64,000 nucleotides of DNA. Source: Anaerocolumna aminovalerica (GTDB taxonomy: Bacteria; Bacillota; Clostridia; Lachnospirales; Lachnospiraceae). The notes below the pieces were generated by a model. That model saw only the letters and a list, made by a program, of their open reading frames with translations. It was not told the origin of the DNA and searched no databases. The first letter of the stretch is position 1. Each line of letters starts with the position of its first letter. The stretch covers positions 186,001 to 250,000 of the forward strand of contig NZ_FOWD01000002.1 of the NCBI RefSeq assembly GCF_900115365.1, in the 5' to 3' direction. Positions 53,149 to 62,015 of the stretch are shown piece after piece. Made by a program: the position numbers and the translations under genes.

Positions 53149-53937
53149 CTATAAGTCTTTTATTACATTAATCCTTTGATCCGGATACCTGTATATTTCA
53201 TTGAGACTGTATATATTATAATAACTAAGAACCTCTTTAAAGTAATTTTTAAGTGCTTCTTTTGATATTATTTTATTACTATCTTTATCTCTGGATATTC
53301 TTAATAAAGTGCGTTCATAAGTATGTAACGCTTTTAAGGCTTTGGTTCCATACCAGGAAAAACACTCCACCACTTTTTCAATCAGTTTTGTCTCCTCTGA
53401 TTTTAGCCGGCTCATGTCAATTTCTAAAAAATTAATACCATGTTTTTTTAGCTTATTGTATACATCTGGATAAGGGACATAATTAAAATTTATAATATAA
53501 TCGTCTTCAAACAGTTCCTTATCATATAGGGCTAATGAGAATGCCTGGGAAAAGTAAAGCAGCCACTGTATATAAGTAGGACAAACTTCTCCTTCTGTTA
53601 AATTTATTATATACTGGGTTACCAGACTAAGCTTTGTTTCCATAATCTTAGTCAGGACAGCCTTTCTGCTTTTATTAAAGGCAACACCGGTAATATTGTC
53701 CTTATTTTGAGTTAGTATATCCAAGTAATAATAGGGGTCATTAGCAATTGTTTTAAGTTTATTTGAATATTCCAAGGTAGGAACATCACCTTCAATATAA
53801 CGTATTATTGTAGTTTCTCCCCAACCCAATAATTTCGACAGGGGTTTTTTACCTATATTAAAATTATCTAAAATCCCCCTGATTTCTTCTACTGAAATAA
53901 TAGCTACAGAAGCAGTTTGTAAACCATTTTCTCTCAT
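53149..53937 (-). CDS. HTH-Panacea (SocA/GepA-like) protein
   Basis: 262 residues. Residues about 15-75 contain an XRE-type helix-turn-helix (KPLSKLLGWGETTIIRYIEGDVPTLEYSNKLKTI). Residues about 105-190 match the Panacea (DUF4065) antitoxin domain (YIINLTEGEVCPTYIQWLLYFSQAFSLALYDKELFEDDYI, FNYVPYPDVYNKLKKHG). Panacea domains neutralise many unrelated toxins in toxin-antitoxin pairs. No toxin ORF is visible on either side, so this is an orphan regulator or the partner is elsewhere. GGAGG before the ATG at 53937 sets the start. Confidence 0.83.
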   Translation of the reverse strand: MRENGLQTASVAIISVEEIRGILDNFNIGKKPLSKLLGWGETTIIRYIEGDVPTLEYSNKLKTIANDPYYYLDILTQNKDNITGVAFNKSRKAVLTKIMETKLSLVTQYIINLTEGEVCPTYIQWLLYFSQAFSLALYDKELFEDDYIINFNYVPYPDVYNKLKKHGINFLEIDMSRLKSEETKLIEKVVECFSWYGTKALKALHTYERTLLRISRDKDSNKIISKEALKNYFKEVLSYYNIYSLNEIYRYPDQRINVIKDL

Positions 53938-54112
53938 GGTATAAACCTCCAGCATAAATACTTTTATATTCAAGCCTATACTTTGATGCTATAGGATATG
54001 ATATATAATTTTTCTACTTTGGTCAACCACGAAACCATAAAATTCCTTTTTATTTTTGTTAAATTTAATTTAAAAATACAATTCAGTAACATTTAGTACC
54101 ATAATTATGTTA

Positions 54113-55231
54113 TTAAAATTTTCTAAATTCATTTATATCATTAACAATAATTTTTAATCCTTTTATTAAAGTATCGAATAAGCCTAATTTGCATAAACTT
54201 ACCACAGCCATTCCAATGGGGATACCTATAATCATTCCAAATACGTTCATAAACCGATATCCAATGAACATAAATATTAATGTTGTCAGTGGGTTCAGCC
54301 CAATACTGTCCCCCACCATCTTAGGCTGTAATATTTGTTTTACAATTTGGCAAATCAGATACATAATCATTAAATAAATTGCCTGTGAATAATTACCCAC
54401 CAAAACATCAATCAAAGCCCAGGGCCAAAACACTGCTCCAGTTCCAAAAAACGGAAGAAAATCCAAAAAAGCAATTCCAATGGCTAATAAAAAGGAATAA
54501 TTAATTTTTAATATTTCAAACCCAATAAAAATAATTGTAGTTATAACTAACATAATTTTAAATTGAGCTTTAAAGTACCCCCCAACTGCTGTTTTAAAAT
54601 TATCCACTACTAAGCGGTAATAATTCCCCACTGTTTTAGGTATGATTTTTTTTATTTCCCGGACAATATTATCTCTCTCAGCAGTAAAAAAATACGCTGA
54701 TAAAATGGTAATAATGGTCATTAAGAAACCTTCCATTACATTCTTAGCTAAATTTCCCGCCTTGCTGATGGTAATTGGTGCGGACTTGGAAAGAGTTGCG
54801 CCGTATTCTGATAAGCTAACACTGAATTTATCCACAAAATCCTGAACGGAGGAAGGCAGCACTTTATAAAGTCCATTTAAGTTAGCGGATAATTGCTGAA
54901 ACTTCTGTTCCAGGCTCTCATATATATGAGGTAAATCTCTGGCTAAAGAAACTGCTTCTTTTCCAATGAAATAGGTAATTGCAGACAATGCTCCAATCAC
55001 TATAAGTATAACCGCCACAATAATAATGGCAGTCCCATGTTTTCGTATTATTTTAACCTTTTTCTCCAAAAACCTTACCAGCGGATTGGCTATCATAGAT
55101 ATAATCCAGCCTATAAAAAAAGGCATAAAAAACTTAATGAAAGGTGGGACAACGAAAACAAGAAACAATATTCCAAGTACAAAAAGTACCAGATTTAGTG
55201 CGATTTTAAGGTAAACAATCCAATTCTTCAT
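54113..55231 (-). CDS. ytvI: AI-2E family transporter, YtvI type
   Basis: 372 residues with about eight membrane helices: an N-terminal pair, a soluble segment (SLEQKFQQLSANLNGLYKVLP), and the C-terminal bundle with GIAFLDFLPFFGTGAVFWPWALIDVLVG, QPKMVGDSIGLNPLTTLIFMFIGYRFMNVFGMIIGIPIGM. These are signatures of the PerM/AI-2E superfamily. The Lachnospiraceae proteins closest in pattern are called sporulation membrane protein YtvI; transport of AI-2 is unproven. The ATG at 55231 follows GGAG; the upstream extension overlaps the neighbouring gene without a site. Confidence 0.85.
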   Translation of the reverse strand: MKNWIVYLKIALNLVLFVLGILFLVFVVPPFIKFFMPFFIGWIISMIANPLVRFLEKKVKIIRKHGTAIIIVAVILIVIGALSAITYFIGKEAVSLARDLPHIYESLEQKFQQLSANLNGLYKVLPSSVQDFVDKFSVSLSEYGATLSKSAPITISKAGNLAKNVMEGFLMTIITILSAYFFTAERDNIVREIKKIIPKTVGNYYRLVVDNFKTAVGGYFKAQFKIMLVITTIIFIGFEILKINYSFLLAIGIAFLDFLPFFGTGAVFWPWALIDVLVGNYSQAIYLMIMYLICQIVKQILQPKMVGDSIGLNPLTTLIFMFIGYRFMNVFGMIIGIPIGMAVVSLCKLGLFDTLIKGLKIIVNDINEFRKF

Positions 55232-55338
55232 TAGTTTTTCTCCATTCATCATATTTTTGAAGCTGTGTCTTTTACATATTATACCCACAATAAATTGCCA
55301 TGTAAATGGATTTTCTAATCTTAAGAAATTGTTCAGTT

Positions 55339-56946
55339 TTATCTCTCTAAATAATCCAGCCACTCATGTTTTAACTCTTCATAGCCCTTTTGAAAAACTT
55401 CTTCACATGTGTTCGATGTTGTACAGTAACTTAATACGGTATCAAAGGAGTACCCTTTGCATAGATAGGAGATAAAGGAGCAACTTTGAATATACGTAAG
55501 TTCATTTCCTTCTATATCTGATTCTATCTTATATACATCATTAATACTTTTAGAAAACGGATACAATTCGGAAAAATACTCTTTTTTCAAGGTTGCTATT
55601 GCTAACGCATCAATTAAGTACTCTATATTAATTTCACTATTGGAATAGTTGTCTTTTTTACAATACCCTTCATAATACAGTTTAACGCTTTCCCCATATG
55701 GTAGATATTTATCATGGTTCCTGTCCTCTAATATGATATTGGAATACCACTCTCTTCGCCGATCATATGGGCATAAAATTAAACTTGCATAGTCAGCTAT
55801 ACCATCACTTTTCATATTACCAAACTGTAATGGGGATGGAAAGAAAATATGTCCTAATTCGTGAAAGACTGTATCATCAACATTTAGTACCGTTATAATA
55901 TTGTTATTAGCGTTATTATGCTCCTCACTAGAGTTTCTTTTTTTTAAAATATAGGGAATTGTCATGTCAAAATCATGGGAGTTATAATATTCCGGCGCAT
56001 AAATCTGTATATACTCCTTTAATTCCTTTTTCCACTTAATTTGAGTTACAACTAAATTCTCAATCTGTTTGGCAGTATTAAAAAATTCAGTTTTATCAAT
56101 ATTATATCTGGCATCATCGGTAAAGATTTTCACATGGTTTTCACTTTGTGCATATTGGAAATTATTATATTTTATGTCATTTTCACGATAAGTAAAGGGA
56201 CTTCCAATTTCTTTCAGCCAGGCATTCTTTACAGTTTCATCAATATCAGTTAACTTTTCGATTCCTTTTTCCTGTATTGTAAACTTGGTAAGAGAAATCG
56301 CAGTCATTTCTGCCATCTCATAGTCTTCTTTTTCATTCCAATCCTTCATAAATCTTGGACCAAATAAATGAAGTAATTCTATATTTTCTTCTTTTGAAAA
56401 ATATGTCTTTAATATATCCCTATCATATTCCTTATCATTGATATATCCGGTTAGTCCCAAGCTAATACATGGATTAGAAACTCCAAAATAACTCTGGACT
56501 AATTGATACCAGTAATCCCCACTTTCAATGTCAGAAGCAGAACAAAATACCTTATTTTCATTAGAATTAAATCCCTGAAACTTGCTGTCCGGAAAAACAT
56601 AGACATCAATATTATCTTTAGGGAACTCCTTTGTCTTTTTATATATCTGATTTAGACTCCCAGCTATCTTAACCTTTATACTTTCTATTTCATCATTACT
56701 AAAACCATCTTTTGCAAAAGTTAAACTATAGTGTTTCGTCTCACCCACCATAATAATCATATTATCTTGAATATCTGAATCATAAAACTGTGATTTTTGC
56801 TCTTGAAAAGAAGTGGGTATATCAAAGGGTTCCCCACTTTTTTTATTGCAGCCAATGAAACTAAAACTCAGTCCGGTTATAACTAAGGTTAATATCATGT
56901 TTTGAACTTTTATTTTCTTAGATATCTGTACAAATACTTGCTTCAT
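55339..56946 (-). CDS. Lipoprotein with HELGH zinc-protease motif
   Basis: The 535-residue protein has a lipoprotein signal (MILTLVITGLSFSFIGC, Cys at about 33) and a gluzincin-type motif FHELGHIFF near residue 363. GIADYASLI, about 25 residues later, could supply a third ligand region. It looks like a surface-anchored metallopeptidase of the M1/M4-like clan, but no named family is recognised. The annotated ATG has no ribosome site; a strong AGGAGG lies 41 bases upstream, in front of a five-codon mini-ORF (56965-56982). An internal start at 56898 is possible. It is transcribed alone. Confidence 0.78.
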   Translation of the reverse strand: MKQVFVQISKKIKVQNMILTLVITGLSFSFIGCNKKSGEPFDIPTSFQEQKSQFYDSDIQDNMIIMVGETKHYSLTFAKDGFSNDEIESIKVKIAGSLNQIYKKTKEFPKDNIDVYVFPDSKFQGFNSNENKVFCSASDIESGDYWYQLVQSYFGVSNPCISLGLTGYINDKEYDRDILKTYFSKEENIELLHLFGPRFMKDWNEKEDYEMAEMTAISLTKFTIQEKGIEKLTDIDETVKNAWLKEIGSPFTYRENDIKYNNFQYAQSENHVKIFTDDARYNIDKTEFFNTAKQIENLVVTQIKWKKELKEYIQIYAPEYYNSHDFDMTIPYILKKRNSSEEHNNANNNIITVLNVDDTVFHELGHIFFPSPLQFGNMKSDGIADYASLILCPYDRRREWYSNIILEDRNHDKYLPYGESVKLYYEGYCKKDNYSNSEINIEYLIDALAIATLKKEYFSELYPFSKSINDVYKIESDIEGNELTYIQSCSFISYLCKGYSFDTVLSYCTTSNTCEEVFQKGYEELKHEWLDYLER

Positions 56947-56992
56947 AATTACGGTATGATATATTTATGCCGTTAATATCATACTTCCTCCT
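56947..56992 (-). promoter_or_regulatory. Unusual 5' region of the HELGH lipoprotein gene
   Basis: AGGAGG (56987-56992) is followed by ATGATATTAACGGCATAA, a five-codon ORF. A TATGATAT/ATATCATA hairpin (56955-56983) then lies before the annotated ATG. The first 11 bases of the mini-ORF recur exactly at an internal ATG of the gene (56888-56898). Confidence 0.5.
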
Positions 56993-57109
56993 CTCCAGAT
57001 TTTGATATAATACATTTACAGTGGTTGTAAATTCACCACTTGACATATCTTTACATACAATTATACTTTAACACAATTTCCTAACTATGGCAATATATCC
57101 TAAATAAGG

Positions 57110-57153
57110 ATTAAAAAATAAAAACCTACCACAATGAATAATAGTGGTAGGTT
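57110..57153 (-). terminator. Terminator of the zinc transport operon
   Basis: A perfect ten-base stem (AACCTACCAC/GTGGTAGGTT, 57123-57153) followed on the minus strand by a T-rich run. A second hairpin ATTGGGTTA/TAACCCAAT (57189-57215) lies between it and the znuB stop. The rest of 56993-57226 shows nothing beyond AT-rich sequence. Confidence 0.88.
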
Positions 57154-57226
57154 ACATATTTCAACATATCTAATCCTAAAGACATCTCATTGGGTTATGT
57201 TAGTGGTAACCCAATATCAATCATAA

Positions 57227-58066
57227 TTATTTTAAATAAGGTTTACACAGTAAAGTCAGAAAGAATATAACAGAGGCTATTATAACAATGGTAGGGCCTG
57301 TTGCCGTATTATTATAGTAAGACAAAATTAATCCAAGTATTCCTGAGAAAACTGATATTAATACAGAAAATAGGTGATATTCTCTCATATTGGAGGATAT
57401 ATTCCGGCTGGCTGCTGAAGGTAAGATCAATAATGCATTAATGATCAGGATTCCCACCCATTTGATGGAAAGCATAACAATAAGGGCAATAATAACAACA
57501 AACAGGTTATCAATAAATGAAGAATTAATGTGCTTACTCCTTGCCAAAGTTTCATTCACACTGATTGCATGTAGTTTATTAAATGCTCCATACCAGAAAA
57601 CTAAGGTAACTATGAATATGAATAATAATAGCATTATTTCTTTCGGTGTTATACTTAATATATCACCTACCAACAGACTGGAATACTTTGCGAAATTGCC
57701 GCCTTTGGATAAAATAACTAATCCGATTGCTGTGCTTAAAGAAGCGAACACAGAAATCACCGTATCTGTGGAAACGGTTTTTCTCCTTTTTATCTTATTT
57801 AATAATAATGCAAATATCACAGCAAAAAGCACCATAGATAAATTGGTATCCTGAATACCAAATATAATTCCAATTGCCATTCCGGTTAAAGCAGAATGGC
57901 CTAATGCATCGGAGAAGAATGCCATTTGATTATTCACTATCATAGTTCCTAAGATTCCAAATAGAGGTGTTATAATAAGGATTGCCAAAAATGCATTTTT
58001 CATAAAATCATAGGTAATCCAACTAAAGGGCAATAGTAATTCTAATATATTATATATGTTTTCCAT
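57227..58066 (-). CDS. znuB: Zinc ABC transporter permease
   Basis: 279 residues with about eight hydrophobic helices of the ABC-3 family: FFSDALGHSALTGMAIGIIFGI, STDTVISVFASLSTAIGLVILS, ISVNETLARSKHINSSFIDNLFVVIIALIVMLSIKWVGILIINALLILPSAASRN. It forms the metal channel with ZnuC and ZnuA. Its start overlaps the znuC end by 17 bases. ABC-3 permeases also carry manganese; zinc is inferred from the His-rich binding protein and the upstream operator. Confidence 0.92.
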   Translation of the reverse strand: MENIYNILELLLPFSWITYDFMKNAFLAILIITPLFGILGTMIVNNQMAFFSDALGHSALTGMAIGIIFGIQDTNLSMVLFAVIFALLLNKIKRRKTVSTDTVISVFASLSTAIGLVILSKGGNFAKYSSLLVGDILSITPKEIMLLLFIFIVTLVFWYGAFNKLHAISVNETLARSKHINSSFIDNLFVVIIALIVMLSIKWVGILIINALLILPSAASRNISSNMREYHLFSVLISVFSGILGLILSYYNNTATGPTIVIIASVIFFLTLLCKPYLK

Positions 58067-58931
58067 CCTGCACTAAGCTCCTGTTATCAACGGGTTGTAG
58101 TTCTCCGAAGGTATTCTTGAATTCTTCACTGGAAAGTACCTCCTCCGGAGTACCTTCCATTCTAATAGTTCTATCCAGTAAAATAACATGATCCGCATAT
58201 TTTTGAACAAAGTCAAAGTCATGTGAAATCATAATAATTGCTAAGTCAAAGTTCTTTTTCAGATTGCCTATATTTTCATAGAATAATTCCATACCATTAC
58301 GGTCAATGCCTGAAATGGGCTCATCTAACAGCAGCAAATTAGGAACCGGTGTAATGGCAATGGATAAAAGGACTCTTTGTAATTCTCCGCCAGATAAATC
58401 ACAAACTTGTTTATCAATTAAATCCTGTGCCCGAAAAACAGATAATTGCTTTTCTATCTGTTCGTATATCTTTTTCTTTTTAAATAAAAATACAGGTGAA
58501 TCGGAAATATAAGAGGCAAATAAATCATAAACACTGGTAGGAGTGTTCTTTGCTATATTTAAATGCTGGGGTACATATCCTACTTTCAAATCTGCCATTT
58601 GATTATTCTTAATATCTTCAAAGGTTATGGTACCCTCATGCTTTACCTCACCTAATATAGCTTTCATTAAGGTAGATTTTCCCGCACCATTTCTTCCGAT
58701 AATGGCAGTTAATCTGCCGCAATGAATATGAAGATTAATATCTTCTATAATGGTATTGTCACCTATCTTTACTGTAATATCTTTTGTTTTAATACAATGA
58801 AGACCGCATGCGGCATGAGGCTCATTCCATGAGGCCCTCTTTCTGACCTTTGGGGCGTGGGTAAACTTTCCCCTTTGGTTATTATCCTTTTCTATCTTAA
58901 ATTCTTTATGATTATTATGATTCATTTTCAT
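58050..58931 (-). CDS. znuC: Zinc ABC transporter ATPase with N-terminal Cys/His extension
   Basis: 293 residues: Walker A IIGRNGAGKSTLMKAIL, signature DLSGGELQRVLLSIAI, Walker B LLLLDEPISGID and H-loop MISHDFDFV. The first 45 or so residues are an extra basic tail with HAACGLHC, a possible metal site, before the ordinary ABC start (IKTKDITVKIGDNTI). It drives metal import with ZnuB. It lies between znuA and znuB; a weak copy of the intergenic repeat precedes its start. Confidence 0.92.
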   Translation of the reverse strand: MKMNHNNHKEFKIEKDNNQRGKFTHAPKVRKRASWNEPHAACGLHCIKTKDITVKIGDNTIIEDINLHIHCGRLTAIIGRNGAGKSTLMKAILGEVKHEGTITFEDIKNNQMADLKVGYVPQHLNIAKNTPTSVYDLFASYISDSPVFLFKKKKIYEQIEKQLSVFRAQDLIDKQVCDLSGGELQRVLLSIAITPVPNLLLLDEPISGIDRNGMELFYENIGNLKKNFDLAIIMISHDFDFVQKYADHVILLDRTIRMEGTPEEVLSSEEFKNTFGELQPVDNRSLVQDGKHI

Positions 58932-58990
58932 TCTTACCCCAATTCAAACGCTTTTTAATAACAACAACAGTTTTGTTACTGTACAAACTT
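58932..58990 (-). repeat. Diverged SD-bearing intergenic repeat at znuC
   Basis: On the minus strand GTTATTAAAAAGCGTTTGAATTGGGGTAAGA ends at the znuC ATG. It matches the TTATTAAAAAGCGC...GGAATCGAGGTTAGA consensus and has an ACAGTAACAAAACTGT hairpin in the position of the second stem. Confidence 0.5.
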
Positions 58991-59027
58991 TTACCTATCC
59001 AATATCTTTTGGGTTTTAGCTCATGTA

Positions 59028-59987
59028 TTACTGATTTAATAATGCCTGCTTTAACACTTCCATATTCTGTTTCATACCATTTATATAGCTGTCTCCATCC
59101 ATATCTCCAGTAACTAAAGAGTCAATAACATATACTTTTGCACCTGTTTCTGAAGCAATATTTTCTGCAATGGAAGTACTGTATTGTTCTTCTGTGAATA
59201 AGACTTTTACCTGGTTTTCTTTCACTTCGTCTATAACTTCTGCAATATCTCCGGCACTTAGTGCAGTTTCCCCATCCAGATTTACTGTGTGAATTACCTC
59301 CAAACCTAACTCTTGTGCCAAATAAGCAAAAGAATCATGGAAAATAACCACTTTCTTTTCCTTTACATCAGCCAGATTAGTTTCTATGTTATCTTTCAAG
59401 GTTTCAATTTTACTACTGTATTCTATACCGTTTTCTTCAAAAATTTTGGCATTCTCCAAATCAAACTTTTCCAGGCCTTTCTGCACATTCTTTATTTCTT
59501 TCAAATAATGGCCCAAATTAAGCCATACATGGGCGTTGTACTCCTCCCCTTCATGATTGTCTTCTGCTTCATCTTCATGACTGTCAGCTTCTTCCTCATG
59601 GTTATGCCCTTCTGCGGTTAAATAGGCAATACCTTCACTTGCATTAATAATGGGCAGATTCGGGTAAGATTTCAGAATGTCCTCCATAAAACTTTCCATT
59701 CCTCCGCCGTTCATAATAAAAATATCTGCATTCTCTAACTTTTTCATATCTGATGTTGTTAATTGGTAATCATGCAAACAGCCGGTTTTATATTCTGTAA
59801 GATTAACAACATCTATATTTGTTCCCTGGGTCAGATTCTTAGCCAATATATACATAGGGTAAAAGGAAGTAACTATAGTAAGCTTTTCCTCTTCCTTTTC
59901 TTTTTTCCTTGTGGCTGCGGTAACAAAAGAAGTACCGATTACGATTATTAACATAATACCTAATATAGCGATTAGTTTTTTCTTCAT
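59028..59987 (-). CDS. znuA: Zinc ABC transporter substrate-binding protein
   Basis: 319 residues, cluster A-1 binding protein. It starts with an N-terminal signal or anchor (KKKLIAILGIMLIIVIGTSFVTA) without a clear lipobox, then the fold with VTSFYPMYILAKNLTQGTNIDVVNL and CLHDYQLT (metal-binding His). A His/Glu/Asp-rich loop (GHNHEEEADSHEDEAEDNH) is typical of zinc-specific members. NAHVWLN, IFHDSFAYLAQELGL and FTEEQYS follow. It captures zinc at the cell surface for ZnuBC and is the first gene of the operon. Confidence 0.94.
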   Translation of the reverse strand: MKKKLIAILGIMLIIVIGTSFVTAATRKKEKEEEKLTIVTSFYPMYILAKNLTQGTNIDVVNLTEYKTGCLHDYQLTTSDMKKLENADIFIMNGGGMESFMEDILKSYPNLPIINASEGIAYLTAEGHNHEEEADSHEDEAEDNHEGEEYNAHVWLNLGHYLKEIKNVQKGLEKFDLENAKIFEENGIEYSSKIETLKDNIETNLADVKEKKVVIFHDSFAYLAQELGLEVIHTVNLDGETALSAGDIAEVIDEVKENQVKVLFTEEQYSTSIAENIASETGAKVYVIDSLVTGDMDGDSYINGMKQNMEVLKQALLNQ

Positions 59988-60071
59988 TTATATATATGCT
60001 CCTTTCAAAGTCTGAAGATTTTACATGTAGCATAAATCTCCGGTTGAAGGAATTTCAAACTTTACTTTTCC

Positions 60072-60122
60072 TTATTGCAAATCATTTGCAATAATTATAG
60101 TATACCCATAGTTGATTGTCAA
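60072..60122 (-). promoter_or_regulatory. znuACB promoter with Zur/Fur-type operator
   Basis: Minus-strand TTGACA (60117-60122), 17 bases, TATAAT is a perfect consensus promoter. A perfect 23-base palindrome with 11-base arms TTATTGCAAAT/ATTTGCAATAA (60072-60094) begins at the -10 box. It has the 7-1-7 form (TGCAAAT-N-ATTTGCA) of Fur-family operators, so a Zur-like repressor should shut the operon when zinc is plentiful. Confidence 0.88.
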
Positions 60123-60164
60123 TAAACATATTTGATAATTTTCAGCTAAAAAGAGATAAAAAAT

Positions 60165-60312
60165 AAGGTTGTTACAAAATAATAGACTGTCATTCCGGAA
60201 ACCCATATTTAGAAAAACTGAATTCTATGTTTAGAATCTCACCTTACGCGATTCTTCACTTAAAATTCACTATGCTAAATATTTGCCTGAATGACAGCTT
60301 TGCAACAACCTT
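60165..60312. repeat. MITE-like 148-bp imperfect palindrome
   Basis: Ends AAGGTTGTTACAAAA (60165 onward) and TTTGCAACAACCTT (to 60312) pair, as do CTGTCATTC/GAATGACAG, TATTTAG/CTAAATA and inner GAATT/AATTC and GAATC/GATTC blocks. The element folds almost end to end with a loop near CACCTTACG and contains no ORF. It fits a miniature inverted-repeat element or a long structured RNA. Confidence 0.65.
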
Positions 60313-60343
60313 TTCTTTCAGAAATAATATTATAAAGTTTAAA

Positions 60344-61024
60344 TTACATAATCTTTGCATTTGCAAAAAACTGAGGTAAATGAAAATTAGGTTTAGGATT
60401 TGTGATGGGAGCAAAACTTCCATAATGTTCTATAGAAGGATCCTCACTTATTTTATAGAAATTACAGGTAAATTGGTCACCTGGTTTTAGAGACGGAATT
60501 TTATATACGTCACAAATAAGTTCCATTGGTATTTTTAATAGTATACTCCAGGAATCCTTCTCTTTTTTAGCAGTGCATACCGCTCTTAGTTCTGTTATCT
60601 CTTTTACTCTTTTACGGTTTCCTACCGGTCCAAAACCGCTAAGCATAGCACCGTAGGAATTCATTTCAAAATTAAAGTAACCAATCCCTAAATCTTCTGC
60701 TGCAAAGTTTAGAAAAGCTTCCATAGCACTATCTTTATAAACCGGATCGTTATCCTCGGTATAAGTAGTTAATGGATTATCCTCTATTGCAGTCATTGAT
60801 ACAAGTAGTCCGTAGTCTTTTAATAATGCCATTTGGCCATAGGCTTGGACTTCCCGTTCTCTTGGCCACTTATATTGATCGATTAAGAATTTCGGGCATT
60901 GATTAAGTTGTTCAGAACTTTCAATGGTAAGTACCGGATAAACGGGGTCAGTGTCCCTGTTAAAGCTAATTGATGCAGTATGGTTTATGTTGGTATTAAA
61001 ATCAGTGGTTGTAGTATGGTCCAT
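60344..61024 (-). CDS. CBM9-like domain protein, cytoplasmic
   Basis: 226 residues, nearly all one beta-sandwich of the carbohydrate-binding family 9-like (DOMON-type) group: YKWPREREVQAYGQMALLKDYGLLVSMTAIEDNP, DSAMEAFLNFAAEDLGIGYFNFEMNSYGAMLSGFG, WSILLKIPMELICDVY, PGDQFTCNFYKI, and HYGSFAPITNPKPNFHLPQFF. There is no signal peptide. Secreted relatives bind sugars; the role of free-standing cytoplasmic members is unknown. GAAAGGATT precedes the ATG. It is a single-gene unit between the palindrome and the NMT1-type transporter. Confidence 0.82.
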   Translation of the reverse strand: MDHTTTTDFNTNINHTASISFNRDTDPVYPVLTIESSEQLNQCPKFLIDQYKWPREREVQAYGQMALLKDYGLLVSMTAIEDNPLTTYTEDNDPVYKDSAMEAFLNFAAEDLGIGYFNFEMNSYGAMLSGFGPVGNRKRVKEITELRAVCTAKKEKDSWSILLKIPMELICDVYKIPSLKPGDQFTCNFYKISEDPSIEHYGSFAPITNPKPNFHLPQFFANAKIM

Positions 61025-61243
61025 ATAGAATCCTTTCTATTCAATCTAAGAATTTTTCTATATAAGTATACTCTTAATAATGATAAATTTCCAGCATTTT
61101 ATAATTCCTTGTTAAAATTGCTGTTATAATTTCACTTTTCTTCATGCTTGAAATTTCTATTACAAACAAGCATTTAATTGGATTTGAACTGTTCATTAAC
61201 CCATTATAATAGGCGTCTGCCAAAGTAAAAGTTTATTCGAAGA

Positions 61244-61987
61244 TTAAGATCCTTCCAGTATCTTTAAAATTTGTTTCTTATAATTCATAAATTCTTCACT
61301 TACCACAAATTCTTTACTTCTGGGTTTTGGTTCCGTTATTCTGATTTCTTCCTTAATCTTGCCTGGTTTTCCGGTCATCATGTAGATTCGGTCCGATAAA
61401 AGGATGGCTTCGTCTATATCATGGGTAATAAATAAAGTGGAGAGTTTAATCTGTTCCATAACGGATAGATACCACTCATGCATATTGCTTTTTGTTATGG
61501 TATCCAAAGCACTGAAAGGTTCATCCAACAATGCTACTTTATCAGAAAAAAGGTAAGTTCGAAGCAGGGCGGCACGTTGTCTCATACCACCGGACAGCTG
61601 ATGTGGATATTTCTTTTCGGTACCTGCAAGACCGAATTCTTCAAAATACTTTGAAGCAACGGTTCTGGCTTCTGCTTTTTTTAGGCCACCGATAATAAGA
61701 GGCAGGGATACATTATCAATAATTGTTTTAAAAGGCAGTAACAAGTCTTTTTGCAGCATATAACTTACCTTGCCGGCTTTTCCCGTAATGTCCGCTCCAT
61801 CCAGTTCAACTTTACCAGTATCCGGCTTTAACAAACCGGATATAACGTTGAATAAAGTTGTCTTTCCTGCGCCGCTTACACCCAGAAGGCATACAATTTC
61901 ACCATTATGTAATTCAATAGAGATATCTTCTATGATTTTCACACCGTCATAGCTTACTGAAATATGATTTGCGGTCAGTTTATCCAT
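61244..61987 (-). CDS. ABC transporter ATPase (SsuB/TauB/ThiZ type)
   Basis: 247 residues: Walker A LLGVSGAGKTTLFNVI, Q-loop YMLQKDLLLPF, signature LSGGMRQRAALLRTYL, Walker B VALLDEPFSALD, H-loop FITHDIDEA. The form (LLPFKTIIDNVSLPL) is that of ATPases for aromatic sulfonate, taurine or pyrimidine importers. It serves the binding protein and permease encoded directly upstream. Confidence 0.92.
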   Translation of the reverse strand: MDKLTANHISVSYDGVKIIEDISIELHNGEIVCLLGVSGAGKTTLFNVISGLLKPDTGKVELDGADITGKAGKVSYMLQKDLLLPFKTIIDNVSLPLIIGGLKKAEARTVASKYFEEFGLAGTEKKYPHQLSGGMRQRAALLRTYLFSDKVALLDEPFSALDTITKSNMHEWYLSVMEQIKLSTLFITHDIDEAILLSDRIYMMTGKPGKIKEEIRITEPKPRSKEFVVSEEFMNYKKQILKILEGS

Positions 61988-62015
61988 GAAATGTTTCCTT
62001 TCTAGTATATAAGTT

